From NCBI GenBank assembly GCA_041394705.1, contig JAWKHS010000017.1:83785-147784 (forward strand): a stretch of 64,000 nucleotides of DNA, read 5' to 3'. The notes below the pieces were generated by a model, which did not search any database, was not told the origin of the DNA, and was given only the letters and a program-made list of their open reading frames with translations. Origin of the DNA: Vicinamibacterales bacterium (lineage in GTDB: Bacteria; Acidobacteriota; Vicinamibacteria; Vicinamibacterales; UBA2999). The translations under genes were made by a program, and so were the position numbers. Positions 1-7,809 of this stretch are shown piece by piece. How positions within the stretch are numbered: the stretch's first letter is position 1; every line of letters begins with the position of its first letter.

Positions 1-2
1 CG

Positions 3-521
3 TATCTCCGCGACCTCTCGTCCTCGAAATGGCTGTCGCCCTACTGCGTGCCCGCGGGCCAGGAGGTGCGCGACGGCTTCGGCGTGAAGAACACCATCCT
101 CAGCGCCAGCGCCGTCGTCTTCAGGCGGTTCGACCTCGATCCGTCGACGCGCGCGGCATTGCCGGGGATGCGGATTGCCGGGGACTGGCGCTTCTTCGCC
201 GAGGCGATGCGCGGGGGCGACGTGGCGTACTCGCCGCGAAAGCTCAACTACCACCGGCGCCACGGCGAGAGCGTCGTCGGCCGGCTGCTGGCCGAGCGGC
301 GCGTCGAGGAGTTCTTCCGGGAGATCGCCAGCGTGCAGCGGTGGATCGTCGAGCAGTACGGGCTCGACGAAGTGTTCGCGGCCAGGTGGGACGCCTGCCT
401 GCGCGAGCAGTGGGAGACGCTGGCGCCCGGCCGGCCGTTCGCTGAACTGGCGCAGGTCTACCCCGTGGACGAGATGCGGGCGCGGATTGCCGCCGCGGTC
501 GGGCGGCCCGAGCCCGCCTGA
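3..521 (+). CDS. Glycosyltransferase, C-terminal part (5' truncated by window)
   Basis: The frame is open from the first bases of the window, so the N-terminus and nucleotide-sugar domain lie outside. About 172 residues are visible. The segment NYHRRHGESV near residue 82 of the visible part, preceded by an acidic/aromatic stretch (DWRFFAEAMRGG), resembles the end of the catalytic domain of GT2-type glycosyltransferases that act on surface polysaccharides. The rest is a helical tail. It ends 22 nt before a convergent lipoprotein gene. The family call rests on this C-terminal motif only, and the sugar donor is unknown. Confidence 0.6.
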   Translation, partial: YLRDLSSSKWLSPYCVPAGQEVRDGFGVKNTILSASAVVFRRFDLDPSTRAALPGMRIAGDWRFFAEAMRGGDVAYSPRKLNYHRRHGESVVGRLLAERRVEEFFREIASVQRWIVEQYGLDEVFAARWDACLREQWETLAPGRPFAELAQVYPVDEMRARIAAAVGRPEPA

Positions 522-527
522 CGGTGC

Positions 528-542
528 GCGCCCGACGGGCGC
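528..542. terminator. GC-rich hairpin between convergent genes
   Basis: GCGCCC and GGGCGC form a perfect 6-bp stem around a GAC loop. It lies exactly between the stops of the convergent partial glycosyltransferase and the lipoprotein gene. There is no T-tract on either side, so intrinsic termination is uncertain. Confidence 0.25.
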
Positions 543-986
543 CTACGGCGTGACCGTGAAGGTGAGCGCGTTGCTCTTCTTGCCGTCGATCATCACCGCG
601 ACGACGTAGTCACCGGGCTTGGTCCGGGGCACGGCCCCGGCGCACGGCGTCGTCGTGTCCGGCGGGCACAGGTCCAGACCGTCGGGCACGGTGAACGTGA
701 TCGTGGCGCCGTCGGTCGAGTCGAGCTGGCGGATGTAGCCCTGGCCGAACGTGGCGGTGTTGTTGCGGCGCTCGAAACCGGCGCCCGTAATCGTCACCGT
801 GGTGCCGACCGGGCCCGACGTCGGCGTCATCGTGGCGACGGACGGTGAGGCCGACGAGGACACTTGAGGAGCGGGCTGATCGGCGCCCGTCGCGCTCAGG
901 TCCATCGGGGACGACCCACACGCGACCAGCGACGCGCTCAGCCACAACAGCGGCGCGACGCCTCGCAGCAGCACTCGAACGGTCAT
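543..986 (-). CDS. IPT/TIG-domain lipoprotein
   Basis: A 147-residue exported protein. The start ATG at 986 is chosen because GGAGG lies 5 nt upstream and because it puts a lipoprotein signal at the N-terminus: positive residues, then a hydrophobic stretch ending in LVAC with Cys23 as the lipidation site. Residues about 48-147 read as one IPT/TIG immunoglobulin-like fold (PTSGPVGTTVTITGAGF, then beta-strand repeats ending NALTFTV). TIG domains usually mediate extracellular binding; no ligand can be inferred. The gene converges on the preceding glycosyltransferase. Confidence 0.8.
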   Translation of the reverse strand: MTVRVLLRGVAPLLWLSASLVACGSSPMDLSATGADQPAPQVSSSASPSVATMTPTSGPVGTTVTITGAGFERRNNTATFGQGYIRQLDSTDGATITFTVPDGLDLCPPDTTTPCAGAVPRTKPGDYVVAVMIDGKKSNALTFTVTP

Positions 987-1116
987 GACCACCTCCGGGC
1001 GGGCAGGCTGACGCATCGACTCCACACTAGCGCAGCCGTCCGGGGCTGGCAAACCCGGCGCACCCGTCCGTCGGACGGCGGGGGAGGCCGCCGGCGGATG
1101 CCGCTCGGGTCAGGGC

Positions 1117-1680
1117 TCAGGGGCGCGGTCGCTGCACCGGTGCCGCCGTCACGACGAGCCCGGCAGGGCTGTCCGGAACCGGTGTCCCGGGGCCTGCAGG
1201 CGGCTCTGGCGTGGGCGGCTCCAACTGGCGGGGCACGGGCGCGGCCCCGATCGTCTCGTTCCCCGTCCTGGCGACCGGCGAGGCGACGACCGTCTCGCCG
1301 CTGGACCGGGTCACCGGGGCAGCGCCGATCGTCTCACCCGTGGGCCGGGGCACTGGCGCCGCGTCGGGCGCGCCGGTCACGGGGCGGGGCAGCGGCCCCG
1401 CGACCGCGTTCTCGCCGCCCGGCCGGCGCACCGGCATCACGGGCACCGAGAGTTCCTCGCCGGGCGTGGGCACGGGCGACGGTGACAGGCTGACGCGGTC
1501 CTTGACGACGGGCATGGCCGGCGCCGACCAGCCTCCGCGGTGGTACACCCCGGTCTCGCTGGCCCGGCTCGAACCCCCCGGCGTACGGGTCACGTCGCCG
1601 CGGCGGCCCGGCGCGAGGCGCTCCAGCGCCATGTCGCGAATGTCCCAGCCCTGGTGTCGTCCGGTCGAGTTGATGGTCAT
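1117..1680 (-). CDS. Proline-rich degenerate-repeat protein, unknown function
   Basis: A 187-residue protein of unknown function; the ATG at 1680 is the preferred start, though longer forms to 1770 are open. The first 70 residues are polar and include a GWDIRDMALERL segment. The C-terminal half is low complexity, with a degenerate unit of about 13-15 residues of the form GET-I/V-GAAPV-x-R, repeated roughly five times, then a Pro/Glu tail. There is no signal peptide, transmembrane segment or recognised domain. Because the opposite strand is also open here, the coding call is moderate. The repeats and independent start support it. Confidence 0.5.
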   Translation of the reverse strand: MTINSTGRHQGWDIRDMALERLAPGRRGDVTRTPGGSSRASETGVYHRGGWSAPAMPVVKDRVSLSPSPVPTPGEELSVPVMPVRRPGGENAVAGPLPRPVTGAPDAAPVPRPTGETIGAAPVTRSSGETVVASPVARTGNETIGAAPVPRQLEPPTPEPPAGPGTPVPDSPAGLVVTAAPVQRPRP

Positions 1681-1876
1681 GACAGTCCCCCGGGGCGAGC
1701 GTCCAACATCCGTTCCAATCGGCGACCCGGGGCCAGACCATGACCGGACCGCGAACCGCCGGGCACGCACTGCCCGGCATTGCTTCCGGCTGCGCGGCCG
1801 GGCGCCTGGTGCGCGGCGCGCGCCGGTGTCGCGCCGCCGACGACCGGCGCCGCCCGGCCGCCACCGGCGTCCGGGT

Positions 1877-4171
1877 TCAGCGGGACAGGGTGGCCAGTTC
1901 GGCCTCGGCCCGGGCGCGGTCGGGGAAATCGGGGGCGAGTGCCAGGGCCCGGCTCAGGGTGGTCCGTGCTGCCGCCACGCGTCCCGCCCGGGCGTAGGCG
2001 ACGCCGAGGTGATACTGCCACCCGGGGGCACCGGGCCGCGCGCGGACCGCACGCTCGAGAAGGGGCACGGCGGCGGCCGGCTGGTCCATCTGCACGTAGA
2101 CCCATCCGAGCGCGTCGTCCAGTTCGGGGTCGTCCTTGATGACGCGCCGGGCTTCCGTGAGCACGCCGAGGGCGAGCGTGGCGCTACCGCCGCGGGCGAG
2201 CACCAGTTGCGCGAACCGGGCCGCCGCCCTGGCCGAGTCCGGGTGTTCGGCCAGGGTGGTCTGATAGCGCCGCTGCGCCTCCTCCGCGCGGCCCAGCTGC
2301 TCCAGGATGTCCCCCATCGCGAGCTGTGCCGGGAGCGACGACGGCCGCCGCTCCAGGACTTCCTCGAGCCAGGGACGCGCCTCGTCCGGCCGGCGCGCGT
2401 CGGCGAGCACCTGCGCCAGCAGCAGCGCGCAGTCAGTGTCCGTGGGCTTCAGCGCGAGGGCGCGCTTCAGCGTCGATTCCGCCGCGGTCCCGTCGCCTGC
2501 GGCGCGCTGGACCTGGGCCCTCAGACGGAGCGCACCGGCGTCACCCGGATGCGCGGCCACGGCGCCATCCGCGTGCCGTCGCGCCGACGCCAGGTCGCCC
2601 CGCGACAGCTCGAGATCGGTCAGCCCGGCGAGGGCGGTCATGGACCCCGGGTCCGCGGCGAGCACGGACGCATAGGCCGCGCGCGCCGCCTCGTACCGGC
2701 CCTGCGCGGCAGCAAGGAGGGCCTGCAGCCTCAGGACGTCCGGGGCCGCGGGCGTGGCGGCCAGGTCGCGGGCGAGTTGGCTCGTGGCGCGCCGGTAGTC
2801 GCCGGTGCGGATGAACGCCTCGACCCGAAGCAGCCGCGCCTGGCGGTCGGCGGGATTCGCCGTGGTGGCGTCGGTGGCGTGGACCAGCGCCGCTTCGTGG
2901 TGACCGGTGGCGAGCCCGAGGCGCGCCAGCGCCGGCGCCAGTTCCACCGCGCCCGGCCGCACGCGAAGGGCGGCCGTGAACTCGTCGAACGCGCCATCGA
3001 GGTCCCCGCGCGCGTCGAGCGCCCGGGCCAGCGCCAGGTGCCCGTCGTACAGGCCGGGATCGGCCGCGATGGCCCTCCGGCCGGAGTCGATGGCCGCGTC
3101 CACGTTGTGGCGCTGCAGTTCCAGGCGCGCGAGGAGCGCCAGCGCCCGTGCGTGCGTGGGATAGCGGGCGATGAGGGCGTCCAGCTGCCGGCGCGCCTCG
3201 TCGAGCTGTCCCAGCCCCAGCGTGGCCGCCGCCCGCTTCGCGGCCAGGGCGCCGCCCTCGTCCTTCGTGTCCTCCAGGCCGTCGAGCATCGCCAGGGCGC
3301 GGTCGTAGCGGTCCGTGGCCAGGTAGCGGTCGAGCAGGACCAGGCGGGCCGAACGCCCGTAGCTCCCGGTCTTCGCGGCGTTCTCCAGGTGCTTCTCGCC
3401 GGCCTCCGCCTGGCCTCGCGCCAGGAGGAAGTAGCCGGCCGTTTCATTCAGGAGGGCGTGCCCCGGGAGCTTGTCGGCCAGGCTCCGCAAGAGATCCCCG
3501 GAATCCTCGGCGCGCCGCGCGGCCCAGAGGTAGTTCACGAGGGCGATCTGCGCATCGGTGGACTCCGGGACGAGGGCGACCGCCTTCCGGAACGCCGCCT
3601 CGGCCGCGCGATCCTGCTCGGCCGCGACCCTCGGGCGGATGCGCGAGCAGGCCCGTTCGTACTCGGTGCCTTGCCCGCCCGTCGGTCCGAGCTCCATCAG
3701 CGCCGAGGCGGTGTTGATCAGCTTCGCCGTGCCCGACGCCCACAAGATGAGCAGCGCCGGATCGTCCGGCCGATCGTCGAGGAGCCCATTGGTGAGCGCG
3801 ACCGAGTCGTCGAAGCGGCCCTGCACCAGGACCAGCCGCGCGGCCAGGAGGCGCGCCTCGGCGTTGTCTGGCAGCAGGTCGGCCGCGCGCATGGCCTCAC
3901 GCGCGGCGTCATCCCAGCGCGCGCTGCCCTCGAGTGCCCGCGCGAATTTGTACCGCAGGTCCCCGTCGAGGGGATCGACGTTGACGGCCCTTCCGTACGC
4001 CGCGGCGGCACTTGCGTATTGGGAGTCGGCCAAGGCGGCGTCGCCGGCCTTGACGGCGGCCGTCTTGGTGTCCGCCGGATCCGGAGCACGCCGGCAGGAA
4101 GGACCGGCCGCCAGCAGCGTCAGCAGGGCAACAGCAGTCGCCCCCCACCGGGGTCGGTGCCCGACCCGCAC
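1877..4171 (-). CDS. Large TPR-repeat protein, probable exported lipoprotein
   Basis: A solenoid of about 764 residues built almost wholly of 34-residue tetratricopeptide units (recurring patterns such as A-x-x-Y-x-x-A-L-A-x-x-P). The GTG at 4171 is preferred. It sits 7 nt after the radical SAM stop and gives a clean export signal: VRVGHRPRW, a hydrophobic run, then Cys26. The sequence before that Cys (AGPSC) is a poor lipobox, so lipidation is uncertain. An ATG at 4249 would overlap the upstream gene by 71 nt and bury the signal. Architecture and context resemble PrsT-type TPR lipoproteins linked to exopolysaccharide export. It is last in the Wzm/Wzt/radical SAM run. Confidence 0.8.
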   Translation of the reverse strand: MRVGHRPRWGATAVALLTLLAAGPSCRRAPDPADTKTAAVKAGDAALADSQYASAAAAYGRAVNVDPLDGDLRYKFARALEGSARWDDAAREAMRAADLLPDNAEARLLAARLVLVQGRFDDSVALTNGLLDDRPDDPALLILWASGTAKLINTASALMELGPTGGQGTEYERACSRIRPRVAAEQDRAAEAAFRKAVALVPESTDAQIALVNYLWAARRAEDSGDLLRSLADKLPGHALLNETAGYFLLARGQAEAGEKHLENAAKTGSYGRSARLVLLDRYLATDRYDRALAMLDGLEDTKDEGGALAAKRAAATLGLGQLDEARRQLDALIARYPTHARALALLARLELQRHNVDAAIDSGRRAIAADPGLYDGHLALARALDARGDLDGAFDEFTAALRVRPGAVELAPALARLGLATGHHEAALVHATDATTANPADRQARLLRVEAFIRTGDYRRATSQLARDLAATPAAPDVLRLQALLAAAQGRYEAARAAYASVLAADPGSMTALAGLTDLELSRGDLASARRHADGAVAAHPGDAGALRLRAQVQRAAGDGTAAESTLKRALALKPTDTDCALLLAQVLADARRPDEARPWLEEVLERRPSSLPAQLAMGDILEQLGRAEEAQRRYQTTLAEHPDSARAAARFAQLVLARGGSATLALGVLTEARRVIKDDPELDDALGWVYVQMDQPAAAVPLLERAVRARPGAPGWQYHLGVAYARAGRVAAARTTLSRALALAPDFPDRARAEAELATLSR

Positions 4172-4178
4172 GATGGCG

Positions 4179-5576
4179 TCAGGCCGACGCTGACTGGTGC
4201 CTGGCTCCAATGGCTCGCTCCGTCGTGCGAGCCACCGCCCTCCACTCATCGACGTGAGCCAGTGCTCGCAGCCTGCCCAGCATATCGCGGAGCAGGCGCG
4301 CGGCCGTGTCAGGATCGAGCATCCGGCGGATCCGCTCGACCTCGCCGGCCACCGCGTCCGGCGTATGGAAGGGCCGGACGCCCGGCCGGGGCGCCGCCAG
4401 GAGACCGTCGGTCGCCACGTTCAGGTTGGTCATCACCGGCCGCCAGTCCGGCCCGCGCGAGGCGATCTCCGCGCGGACCAGCGAGATCAGGAAGTCGAAG
4501 TTGGCCAGGTTGCTGAAGCGGGGGTACTCGTCCAGCAGTGCGCCACGCTGGCGCTCGAAATAGTCGAGCACGTAGCGGCACTGGGCGGTGGGCAGCGTGT
4601 AGAGCGTCACGTTGTGCGGATGGATGCAGGTGTTGATGTGCAGGTAGACGCCCTTGCGCTCGGCGAAGCGGAACACCTCGGGAAGTTCGAACCAGTTCTT
4701 GCGGTGTTCGGTGACGTTCAGCATCACCGCGAGCCCTCGCCGGTCGCGCAGCGAGAGCAGGTAGTCCACGTTGTCGTAGAAGAGGTCGCTCCGCAGCCCC
4801 CCGCGGACTTCGGCGTGCAGCTCGGGGTGCACGGCATCCATCGACACCGCGATGGTCTTGAAGTTGAGCGTCTCGAGGTACTGCTTGGCGCGTGGATGGA
4901 GCGAGACGGCGTTGGTGTTGACGTAAATCGTGCAGCGCGCGCCCACCTTGGCGAGGATCTCGAAGATGCGGACGTGCTCCTTCACCAGGAACGGCTCGCC
5001 CCCGTAGAACTCGATGTGCTCCACGTGGGGAAGGATCTCTTCCATCTCCTGGAAGAACCGCTCCCCGTATGCCGACGGCATGAGCGGGTGGCGATCCCGC
5101 TCGCGCCGGATCCGCGACGAGGTGAGGCCGTCGCACATCACGCACGCGAGGTTGCACGTGCTGTTCAGCCTGAAGATGAGGCGTTTGGGGTACGCCGGCG
5201 TGGGGTCGTCGTTCGCGCTGCCGTCGAACTGCTCGGTGGCGAAGACGTGCGAGCCCGGGCCGGCCGCGCACTGCCGCACGCAGTGCTTGCAGTTGTGTTC
5301 GTCGAGCACGTACGCGCGCATCTCCTCGCGGTACCGCTGGTAGACGGCGCCCCGCCACACGTCGATGACGGAGGTGGCCGGTCCCATCTGCGCCACCTCC
5401 GAGTGCGAGTGGTTGCAGAGCCGGATCGCGCCCGTGGCGTCGAAGTCCATGCTGAGGAAGGGCGCGTAGCAGACCGACCGCAGCCGCCGCCTCCGGATGG
5501 CCGGCCGGCTGCGATCGTAATCGTCGATCGTGCGGTCGAGCGTGGCGCCGGACCGGAGTCTGATGAGGGTGCTCAT
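4179..5576 (-). CDS. Radical SAM protein with N-terminal SPASM-like cysteine region
   Basis: A 465-residue enzyme with the start ATG at 5576. The radical SAM motif CNLACVMC (Cys141, 145, 148) binds the 4Fe-4S cluster, and EFYGGEPF follows as the SAM-contact strand. Before the core, residues 36-103 hold CYAP, a DATGAIRLCNHS segment and a CKHCVRQC cluster. That is the pattern of a SPASM/Twitch auxiliary-cluster domain, here placed N-terminal rather than C-terminal. The gene sits 22 nt after the Wzt-like ATPase and 7 nt before the TPR lipoprotein, which suggests a role in making or modifying the exported glycan or a linked peptide. Substrate unknown. Confidence 0.85.
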   Translation of the reverse strand: MSTLIRLRSGATLDRTIDDYDRSRPAIRRRRLRSVCYAPFLSMDFDATGAIRLCNHSHSEVAQMGPATSVIDVWRGAVYQRYREEMRAYVLDEHNCKHCVRQCAAGPGSHVFATEQFDGSANDDPTPAYPKRLIFRLNSTCNLACVMCDGLTSSRIRRERDRHPLMPSAYGERFFQEMEEILPHVEHIEFYGGEPFLVKEHVRIFEILAKVGARCTIYVNTNAVSLHPRAKQYLETLNFKTIAVSMDAVHPELHAEVRGGLRSDLFYDNVDYLLSLRDRRGLAVMLNVTEHRKNWFELPEVFRFAERKGVYLHINTCIHPHNVTLYTLPTAQCRYVLDYFERQRGALLDEYPRFSNLANFDFLISLVRAEIASRGPDWRPVMTNLNVATDGLLAAPRPGVRPFHTPDAVAGEVERIRRMLDPDTAARLLRDMLGRLRALAHVDEWRAVARTTERAIGARHQSASA

Positions 5577-5598
5577 AGCCAATCGTCCCGCCGCAGGG

Positions 5599-6870
5599 CT
5601 AGCCGAGGACGCCGTCACGCTGGCGTGGCGCCTCGGTGGCCGCGGCGGTCGCCGCCGCCTCCCAGCGGTGCGGCGCGTTGAGGGCGGCCTCGCGAAGACC
5701 GTCGCCCAGCACCGGCAGCGTGCTCACCCAGTGATCGTCCACCTGAATCCAGTCGCGAGCGTAGGCCCAGACGTCCACGCGATATCGGCCGCTGTTCAGG
5801 TCCAGGCGGTCCAGCACCAGCGACACCTGGCCGTCGCCCGAGTCCGCCAGGGCACCCTCGACGACCTCATCCGTCCGGACGTCGAGGCAGACGAGGCCGT
5901 CTTCGCGGGTGAGGCGCACTCGGAAGAGCGGCGCCGGGGTGATGGCGTGGAAATCGATGGCGATCCGGACCGACGCCCCCGACGGGAGCAGTTCGACCGG
6001 ACGGCCGGAGTCGTCCAGCAGTCCGAGGCTCCGCACCCGCACGCACGGCGCGGTCTCGTCGACCGCGTCCGCCTCGGGATCCGCGTCGTTGGGGTTGGCG
6101 TCGACCCGTTTGGCGACCGGGACCGTCGAGCCGCGACGGAGGAAGAGGGTGTACTCGCGCACCACGTCCGCCACGGGCCCATGCGCCATCAGCTGGCCGG
6201 AATTGAGCCACATCACCTCGTCGCACATCTCCTGGACGTTGCCCATGCCGTGAGACACCAGCAACAGCGACACGCCGCGCTCCTTGAAGCGCGAGATCCG
6301 CGCGAGGCACTTGCGCTGGAAGGCCCCGTCGCCGACCGCGAGCACCTCGTCGATGAGCAGCACTTCAGGATCGGTGTGGATGGCGGTCGAGAATGCCAGG
6401 CGCATCTGCATCCCGCTGCTGTAGGTTCGCATCGGGTTGTCGATGAAGGGCCGGATATCGGCGAAGTTGATGATGTCGTCGAGGCGCCGGAGCACCTCGG
6501 CCCGCGTCAGACCGTTCAGTACGCCGCCGGCGATGGCGTTCTCCCGGCCGGTGAGGTCGCCGTGAAAGCCTGATCCCAGGTCCAGCAGGACGCCGATGCG
6601 GCCGGACACGGCGATGCGGCCCGCGTCGGCCCGCCCGATCCCGCCGACGAGCCGCAGGAGCGTGGACTTGCCCGAGCCGTTGGTGCCGATGATGCCGACC
6701 GCCCGGCCGCGGCCCACCCGGAAGCTCACGTCGCGCAGCGCCCAGAAATGTTCGCGGCTGCGAACCCCGCTCAGGCCCTTCGCCAGGACCTCCTGCAGCG
6801 TATGGGGCCGATCGGCACGGTAGCGCCGGAACGACTTGGACACCCCCGAGACGTCGATCGCGGTCGTCAT
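5599..6870 (-). CDS. wzt: Polysaccharide ABC exporter ATP-binding protein with Wzt-type C-terminal domain
   Basis: A 423-residue ATPase of the ABC-2 polysaccharide exporter type. Walker A is GTNGSGKST (62-70), the signature is SSGMQMR (151-157) and Walker B is LLIDE (171-175). Residues about 290-400 form a beta-rich extension like the Wzt C-terminal domain, which recognises the modified glycan end in O-antigen exporters. ATG at 6870 overlaps the permease stop as TGATG, so the two are translationally coupled. The symbol reflects family role, not proven orthology. Alternatively it could export teichoic-acid-like or capsular polymer. Confidence 0.85.
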   Translation of the reverse strand: MTTAIDVSGVSKSFRRYRADRPHTLQEVLAKGLSGVRSREHFWALRDVSFRVGRGRAVGIIGTNGSGKSTLLRLVGGIGRADAGRIAVSGRIGVLLDLGSGFHGDLTGRENAIAGGVLNGLTRAEVLRRLDDIINFADIRPFIDNPMRTYSSGMQMRLAFSTAIHTDPEVLLIDEVLAVGDGAFQRKCLARISRFKERGVSLLLVSHGMGNVQEMCDEVMWLNSGQLMAHGPVADVVREYTLFLRRGSTVPVAKRVDANPNDADPEADAVDETAPCVRVRSLGLLDDSGRPVELLPSGASVRIAIDFHAITPAPLFRVRLTREDGLVCLDVRTDEVVEGALADSGDGQVSLVLDRLDLNSGRYRVDVWAYARDWIQVDDHWVSTLPVLGDGLREAALNAPHRWEAAATAAATEAPRQRDGVLG

Positions 6871-7697
6871 CACAGCTCGTCCGCGAAGCGCCAGCTGGCT
6901 CGGCGATAGATGGCAAGTCCCAGCGCGAGGAGCCCGGACGAGACCAGGGCGAGGATGACCCACGTGTCCAGGGGCGGGAACGCACCTCGGACGAAGACGT
7001 CCCGATAGCCGTCGACGATCGAGACCATCGGGTTGAAGCGGTACAGCGTGCGGAACTGGTCGGGCACGGTCTTGGTTTCGTAGAACACGGGCGTCAGGAA
7101 GAAGAGCAGCTGGAGGCCCACCTTCAGGAAGTACTGGGTGTCACGAAACCACACGTGGACGGCGGCCAGGGGGTACGAGAGCGCGAGAATCAACACGAAC
7201 TGCACCGCGATGAGCCCTGGGAGGGCCAGGAGTGCGCCCGTCAACGGGATGTGGTGCCAGGCCAGCAGCCCGAAGAGCACGGGCAGCGACAGCACGAAGT
7301 GCAGGAGCGTACTGGCGACGCTGATGATGGGCAGGATCGCGAGGGGGACGTCCGGCCGGCGGACGAGATCGCGGTTGGCCACGACGGCAACGGTCGCGTT
7401 GAACAGCGACGTCTGGAACCAGGTGTAGACCAGGAGGCCCGTGAACAGGAACGCCGAGTAGTTGGGAATGCTCAGCGGCAGCACCGCCCCGAAGACGAAC
7501 GTGAGGACGATGAGCTCGGCGATGGGGTTGAGCAGGGTCCAGGCCATCCCGAAATACGACCCGCGATAGCGGAGTCGCACGTCGCGGGCGATGAGCTCCC
7601 GCAGCACGTCCCGGACGTGCGTCAAGCGTCGCTGCGACAACCAGCCGTCTTCCGTCGTCGGAGACGTCGCGTGGTACTCAGCGGTGCTGGCGGGCAT
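6870..7697 (-). CDS. wzm: Polysaccharide ABC exporter permease (ABC-2 type)
   Basis: A 275-residue membrane protein with about six hydrophobic helices after a cytoplasmic N-terminus. The interfacial segment RDLVRRPDVPLAILP and the GSYFGMAWTLLNP motif are typical of Wzm/TagG-like ABC-2 permeases that move lipid-linked polysaccharide across the inner membrane. AAGGA lies 4 nt before the ATG. It is first in the leftward run permease-ATPase-radical SAM-TPR protein. A divergent amino-acid importer starts 112 nt away. Confidence 0.87.
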   Translation of the reverse strand: MPASTAEYHATSPTTEDGWLSQRRLTHVRDVLRELIARDVRLRYRGSYFGMAWTLLNPIAELIVLTFVFGAVLPLSIPNYSAFLFTGLLVYTWFQTSLFNATVAVVANRDLVRRPDVPLAILPIISVASTLLHFVLSLPVLFGLLAWHHIPLTGALLALPGLIAVQFVLILALSYPLAAVHVWFRDTQYFLKVGLQLLFFLTPVFYETKTVPDQFRTLYRFNPMVSIVDGYRDVFVRGAFPPLDTWVILALVSSGLLALGLAIYRRASWRFADEL

Positions 7698-7795
7698 TGT
7701 CCTTCATCTTAAGCGCAACCGGCGGTGCCGCATCGTGAAGAACCGGTCAGCGCGCCGCCGGCGGCCGCCTTCGCGGTCGAGGGCGTGCGAAGCCG

Positions 7796-7801
7796 TATAC
7801 T
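7796..7801 (+). promoter_or_regulatory. Candidate -10 box TATACT, possible leaderless start
   Basis: TATACT (5/6 to TATAAT) ends 8 nt before the ATG at 7810, so transcription would start at or next to the start codon. No Shine-Dalgarno sequence is seen and no good -35 box is visible. Confidence 0.4.
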
Positions 7802-7809
7802 CGGTCGCC

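Noticed and set aside
1211..4516. Very long plus-strand open frame (about 1100 codons)
   Set aside because: It runs antisense to the TPR protein. Its translation is Arg/Gly/Pro-rich with no domain, as expected for the complementary frame of a GC-rich gene.
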